Assembly: GCF_030295745.1 (NCBI RefSeq)
Contig: NZ_AP027291.1
Location: 4,588,001 to 4,652,000, forward strand
Length of the DNA stretch: 64,000 nt
DNA from: Mycolicibacterium sp. TUM20985
GTDB lineage: Bacteria; Actinomycetota; Actinomycetes; Mycobacteriales; Mycobacteriaceae
Direction: 5' to 3'
Position 1 is the stretch's first letter. Every line of letters starts with the position of its first letter. The translations under genes and the position numbers were made by a program. The notes under the pieces were generated by a model that saw only the letters and a list, made by a program, of their open reading frames with translations, was not told the DNA's origin and did no database searches. Positions 60,624 to 64,000 of this stretch are shown here, piece after piece.

Positions 60624-61481
60624 GTGTCCGACCGAATCGTCGTGGCCACGGAGGTCCTTGCCGATGGCAGCCTCACCCGCCGCGACCTGAACCGTAGCTA
60701 CACCAAGCTGCACCGCAACGTATACGTCAGGAAGGGCGTCGAGTTGACGCCTCGCGACAGGGCCAGGGCGGCGTGGCTGTGGTCGGATCGCAAGGCGACC
60801 CTCGTCGGGCACTCTGCCGCCGCGGTTCTGGGCAGCAAGTGGATCCCAGAGCACGCGCCGGTGGAGGTCTTGCACTCCCGGCGGCCCCCGCCGAACGGCA
60901 TCACCGTTCGCAGCTACGAGCTGCGCCCGGCCGAGGTGTGCACGATCGACGCCATGGCCAGCACCACCGCCGCCCGAACGGCGTACGACCTTGGTAGGCG
61001 GCTTCCCCTCCATACCGCGGTGATTCGCATCGACGCACTGCTCAACGCGACTTCGGTGACACCGCAATCCGTTTCGGGCCTCATCGAATTCCATCCAGGT
61101 GCCCGAGGCATTCGCCGCCTGCAGAACGTGATGAGCTTCGTCGACGCCGGGGCGGAGTCCCCACAGGAGACACGACTGCGGTTGCTCTTCGTCCAGTCGG
61201 AACTTCCCCGCCCGGTGACGCAAATCCCCGTTGCGAACAGTCAGGGTCGTATCGTGCGTCGAATCGACATGGGCTGGCCTCAGTGGATGGTGGGCGCCGA
61301 GTATGACGGCGAGCAGCATTGGGCAGATCCCGAAAGCCACGCCAACGACATCGACCGTCTGGAGTTCCTGGCCGCCAAGGGCTGGTCCATCGTGCGCCTC
61401 AGCGCTCGGCAATTGCGCTATCAGCAGCCGCGGGTGGTGCAACGGGTCCGACAGGCGTTGCGAGCACGCGGGTTCCGCTGA
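60624..61481 (+). CDS. DUF559-domain protein with AbiEi-like N-terminal winged helix
   Basis: The protein of about 285 residues opens with a winged-helix region like AbiEi-type proteins (ATEVLADGSLTRRDLNRSY, LHRNVYVRKGVELTPRDRA). It ends in a DUF559/VSR-related nuclease-like domain with RRIDMGWPQWMVGAEYDGEQ, HWADPESHANDIDRLEFLAA and KGWSIVRLSARQL, containing the D-x(n)-E-x-D pattern of restriction-like folds. These are common in mycobacteria; function unproven. I chose the GTG at 60624; the frame runs back to 60525 through a palindrome. The gene is flanked by palindromes D and E. Confidence 0.72.
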   Translation: MSDRIVVATEVLADGSLTRRDLNRSYTKLHRNVYVRKGVELTPRDRARAAWLWSDRKATLVGHSAAAVLGSKWIPEHAPVEVLHSRRPPPNGITVRSYELRPAEVCTIDAMASTTAARTAYDLGRRLPLHTAVIRIDALLNATSVTPQSVSGLIEFHPGARGIRRLQNVMSFVDAGAESPQETRLRLLFVQSELPRPVTQIPVANSQGRIVRRIDMGWPQWMVGAEYDGEQHWADPESHANDIDRLEFLAAKGWSIVRLSARQLRYQQPRVVQRVRQALRARGFR

Positions 61482-61485
61482 TCGC

Positions 61486-61549
61486 GCGCTTGTTGACGGG
61501 CAATGTCGCCGTTTGCGTGCAACAAACGGGCAGTCGGCGACCTAGCTAG
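61486..61549. repeat. intergenic palindromic repeat (copy E) after the DUF559 gene
   Basis: CGCTTGTTG near 61488-61496 faces CAACAAACG at 61520-61528, with eight of nine bases paired. The right part continues into GGGCAGTCGGCGAC, overlapping the end of the DUF3017 gene. It sits at the junction of two convergent genes, so it may terminate both. Confidence 0.65.
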
Positions 61550-61835
61550 TGCCCAGCGGGTCGATCGTCAACGCGATGTAGATCAGCGCAGCGCTGACCG
61601 TTGCCGTGGTGGCGATGTCGATCGTGCGCGATCGCACCACCAGCAGACCGGCCCGGTCGTCGGTCAACGCCATGCGCATCACCGCAGCCACGCCGACGCC
61701 GATCGCCAACACCAGAGCTCCGCGCCGCCAATACCCCGCCACCACCAGCGCGAAGGCCGCGAGCAGGAACAGGCCGACGGTGAGGATGGGCCACTGGGCC
61801 GTCAGCACCTTCTGCACGAAACCCCTTGCGGTCAA
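61542..61835 (-). CDS. DUF3017 membrane protein
   Basis: The 97-residue protein has two to three hydrophobic helices (ILTVGLFLLAAFALVVAGYW, ALVLAIGVGVAAVMRMAL, and a C-terminal IATTATVSAALIYIALTI) with the loop LTDDRAGLLVVRSRTIDI, the usual DUF3017 layout. Function unknown. The ATG overlaps the folD stop (ATGA), and this pairing with folD is conserved in mycobacteria (Rv3355c-Rv3356c from memory). Confidence 0.85.
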   Translation of the reverse strand: MTARGFVQKVLTAQWPILTVGLFLLAAFALVVAGYWRRGALVLAIGVGVAAVMRMALTDDRAGLLVVRSRTIDIATTATVSAALIYIALTIDPLGTS

Positions 61836-62686
61836 GTTCGTTTCGCCTCATCGAGCTCGACGACGTTGGTGAGCAGGAACGCCCGCGTCAAGGGGCCCAC
61901 ACCACCGGGGTTGGGCGACACGTGACCGGCGACGTCCCACACCCCAGGATGCACGTCACCGACGAGCTTGCCGTCCGCGTCGCGGCTCACCCCGACGTCG
62001 ACCACCGCGGCACCCGGCTTCACCATCTCCGGGGTCACCATGTGCGGCACACCGACCGCGGCGACGATGATGTCGGCCTGTCGGGTGAGGGCGGGCAGAT
62101 CGCGAGTGCCGGTGTGGCACAACGTCACCGTCGCGTTCTCCGAGCGTCTGGTGAGCAGCAGCCCCAGCGGCCGGCCCACGGTGACACCGCGGCCGATGAC
62201 CACGACGTGTGCCCCGGCGATCTGCACCTCGAAACGGCGCAGCAGATGCACGATCCCGCGCGGCGTGCACGGCAGCGCAGCCGGCTCGTTGAGCACCAGC
62301 CGCCCGAGGTTCGTGGGATGCAGACCGTCGGCGTCCTTCGCCGGATCGATGCGTTCCAGTGCCGCGTTCTCATCGAGATGTCTGGGCAACGGCAGCTGCA
62401 CGATGTAGCCGGTGCACTCGGGGTTGGCATTCAACTCGTCGATGGTGTCGTCGAGCGCCGCTTGGCTGATGTCGGCGGGCAGGTCGCGGCGGATCGAATT
62501 GATGCCCACCTTCGCGCAGTCGGCGTGCTTGCCCCGCACGTAGGCCTGCGAGCCAGGGTCGTCACCGACGAGCACGGTCCCCAGCCCCGGCGTCCGCCCC
62601 GCGGCGGTCAACGCCGCCACCCGCTGCTTGAGGTCGACGAAGATCTCGTCGCGCGTCGCCTTGCCGTCCAAGGTGATTGCACCCAC
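61832..62686 (-). CDS. folD: bifunctional methylenetetrahydrofolate dehydrogenase / cyclohydrolase
   Basis: The 284-residue enzyme interconverts methylene-, methenyl- and formyl-tetrahydrofolate with NADP. The catalytic lysine lies in SQAYVRGKHADCAKVG near residue 54, with the signature CTGYIVQLPLPRHLDE and the cofactor segment VVIGRGVTVGRPLGLLL, followed by PCTPRGIVHLL earlier in the chain. Ends TPNPGGVGPLTR-like (SPNPGGVGPLTRAFLL), as expected. It supplies one-carbon units, including to methionine synthesis. Confidence 0.95.
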   Translation of the reverse strand: MGAITLDGKATRDEIFVDLKQRVAALTAAGRTPGLGTVLVGDDPGSQAYVRGKHADCAKVGINSIRRDLPADISQAALDDTIDELNANPECTGYIVQLPLPRHLDENAALERIDPAKDADGLHPTNLGRLVLNEPAALPCTPRGIVHLLRRFEVQIAGAHVVVIGRGVTVGRPLGLLLTRRSENATVTLCHTGTRDLPALTRQADIIVAAVGVPHMVTPEMVKPGAAVVDVGVSRDADGKLVGDVHPGVWDVAGHVSPNPGGVGPLTRAFLLTNVVELDEAKRT

Positions 62687-62776
62687 GTGGCCTTCTCCCG
62701 TCGCTTCGCTCGCCCCGTCACCATTCTGGCATCACCCGCATTGACACCATGCCCGCCCGCGTGTTGGGCTGCGGCA

Positions 62777-63964
62777 ATGAACAACACTCCCGATGTGTTC
62801 AGTCCGGCCAAGCTCGGCCCGGTGACCCTGCGCAACCGCGTCATCAAGGCGGCGACTTTCGAAGCGTCGACCCCCGATGCCCTGGTCACCGACGACCTGA
62901 TCACCTATCACCGGCTCCCTGCCGCCGGCGGAATCGGGATGACGACCGTCGCCTACTGTGCGGTGTCTCCCGGCGGGCGTACGGATGGCTGGCAACTCTG
63001 GATGCGTCCGGAGGCCGTGCCCGGTCTGCGTCGACTGACCGACACGATCCACGCCGAGGGGGCGGCGATCAGCGCCCAGATCGGACATGCGGGACCGGTC
63101 GCCAACAGTCGGACGAACAAGGCGACGGCCTACGCGCCGGTGCGGTTCTTCAATCCACTGTCGATGCGGTTCGCCAAGCGCGCCTCCGAGTCAGACATCG
63201 ACGACATCACCGCGGCCCACGCCAACGCCGCCCGCCTGGCCATCGAGTCCGGGTTCGACGCCGTCGAGGTGCATCTAGGCCACAACTACTTCGCCAGTTC
63301 ATTTCTCAGCCCACTCATCAATCGCCGCACGGACGGGTTCGGCGGCTCGCTGGAGAACCGCGCCAAGGTGGCCCGCGGCGTGGTGCGGGCCGTCCGCCAG
63401 GCGGTGGGCGGCCGGATCGCGGTGACGGCGAAGCTCAACATGTCCGACGGCGTCCGAGGCGGCATCTCGGTCGAGGAGTCCCTGCAGACTGCCAAGTGGT
63501 TGGAGGAGGACGGCGGCCTCGACGCCCTCGAATTGACCGCGGGCAGTTCACTGCTCAACCCGCTGTATCTGTTTCGGGGGGACGCGCCCATCAAGGAGTT
63601 CGCGGGCGCGTTCAAGCCGCCGCTTCGCTGGGGCATCCGGATGACCGGCAAGAAGTTCCTGCGCGAGTACCCCTACCGCGAGGCCTACCTGTTGGACCAG
63701 GCCAAGCAGTTCCGCGCGGAGCTGACGATGCCGCTGATCCTGTTGGGCGGCATCACCAATCGCGAGACCATGGACCTCGCCATGGCGGAGGGCTTCGACT
63801 TCGTGGCGATGGGCCGGGCGCTGCTGGCCGAACCCGATTTGATCGACCGCATCAGGAACGAGGACGCCGAGCACGCCGTGCGGTCACTCTGCACGCACTG
63901 CAACAAGTGCATGGCCACCATCTACAGCCACACCCACTGCGTGGTGACGGGTTCCCCGGGTTAG
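62777..63964 (+). CDS. NADH:flavin oxidoreductase / Old Yellow Enzyme family protein
   Basis: The protein of about 395 residues has an FMN-binding TIM barrel of the OYE family: FSPAKLGPVTLRNRVIKAAT at the start, AQIGHAGPVANSRTN, the substrate histidine region VEVHLGHNYFASSFLSP, RRTDGFGGSLENRAKVA and GFDFVAMGRALLAEPDL. The C-terminal CTHCNKCMATIYSHTHC is cysteine-rich, resembling the start of the iron-sulfur cluster site in 2,4-dienoyl-CoA reductases, but the C-terminal reductase domain is absent. Start ATG 62777 gives MNNTPDVFSP. The substrate is unknown. The remaining 36 bases of the window show no feature. Confidence 0.86.
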   Translation: MNNTPDVFSPAKLGPVTLRNRVIKAATFEASTPDALVTDDLITYHRLPAAGGIGMTTVAYCAVSPGGRTDGWQLWMRPEAVPGLRRLTDTIHAEGAAISAQIGHAGPVANSRTNKATAYAPVRFFNPLSMRFAKRASESDIDDITAAHANAARLAIESGFDAVEVHLGHNYFASSFLSPLINRRTDGFGGSLENRAKVARGVVRAVRQAVGGRIAVTAKLNMSDGVRGGISVEESLQTAKWLEEDGGLDALELTAGSSLLNPLYLFRGDAPIKEFAGAFKPPLRWGIRMTGKKFLREYPYREAYLLDQAKQFRAELTMPLILLGGITNRETMDLAMAEGFDFVAMGRALLAEPDLIDRIRNEDAEHAVRSLCTHCNKCMATIYSHTHCVVTGSPG

Positions 63965-64000
63965 TTCCCGCTCAGCTGTGACCGGCCTCGGCGGGCAGCG

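Overview
The window reads as chromosome of a GC-rich mycobacterium, most likely a rapid-growing Mycolicibacterium-type species. Much of the gene order follows the Mycobacterium tuberculosis Rv3308-Rv3356 stretch as I recall it: pmmB-upp, an Rv3311-like gene, add-deoA-cdd, sdhCDAB, sigJ, an Rv3329-like aminotransferase, dacB1, a YhjD-like gene, trpS, icd1, metC-metX-methyltransferase, and a DUF3017 gene with folD. Several blocks that are not part of that remembered order sit between these landmarks.

Layout. 1-2.4 kb: pmmB tail, upp, and a two-gene type VII secretion module (a small EspC-like protein with a YxxxE signal plus an NlpC/P60 hydrolase). 2.6-10.5 kb: one giant secreted protein of tandem cadherin/Ig-like repeats ending in about 14 YVTN propeller units. 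A second, diverged copy of the last 90 bp of the P60 gene lies just beyond the giant gene, so it appears to have been inserted at the end of that gene. 10.7-16.5 kb (minus strand): an acyl-CoA synthetase, an acyltransferase preceded by two decayed genes, a secreted nuclease with a small Excalibur protein, and an alcohol dehydrogenase. 16.5-18.3 kb: an SRPBCC protein and the Rv3311-like protein. 18.3-25.5 kb: a tightly overlapping permease-SDR-SDR-ureohydrolase-deacetylase operon divergent from a PucR regulator and an alpha/beta hydrolase.

25.6-32.1 kb: nucleoside salvage (add, and cdd-deoA) divergent from succinate dehydrogenase sdhCDAB. 32.2-33.7 kb: a carboxymuconolactone-decarboxylase-like protein and sigJ. 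34-46 kb: an amine or amino-acid island with two APC permeases, a Usp protein, gamma-glutamyltransferase, an Eis-like acetyltransferase, an aminobutyraldehyde-type dehydrogenase, an Lrp regulator, an aminotransferase and an SMP-30-like protein. 46-64 kb: dacB1, yhjD, trpS, a MarR pair, xthA, an alpha/beta hydrolase, two unrelated NADP isocitrate dehydrogenases side by side, a lipoprotein lipase, a SAM-IV riboswitch ahead of metC-metX, a DUF559 protein, folD and an Old Yellow Enzyme homologue.

Working together: if the ureohydrolase makes putrescine, then the aminotransferase and aldehyde dehydrogenase of the 34-46 kb island could carry it through 4-aminobutyraldehyde to GABA and on to succinate, feeding the TCA enzymes also found here. 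This link is inferred. A family of roughly 55-65 bp intergenic palindromes (at least seven copies) punctuates the window, mostly at gene ends. No tRNA, rRNA, CRISPR array, transposase or complete insertion sequence was seen.
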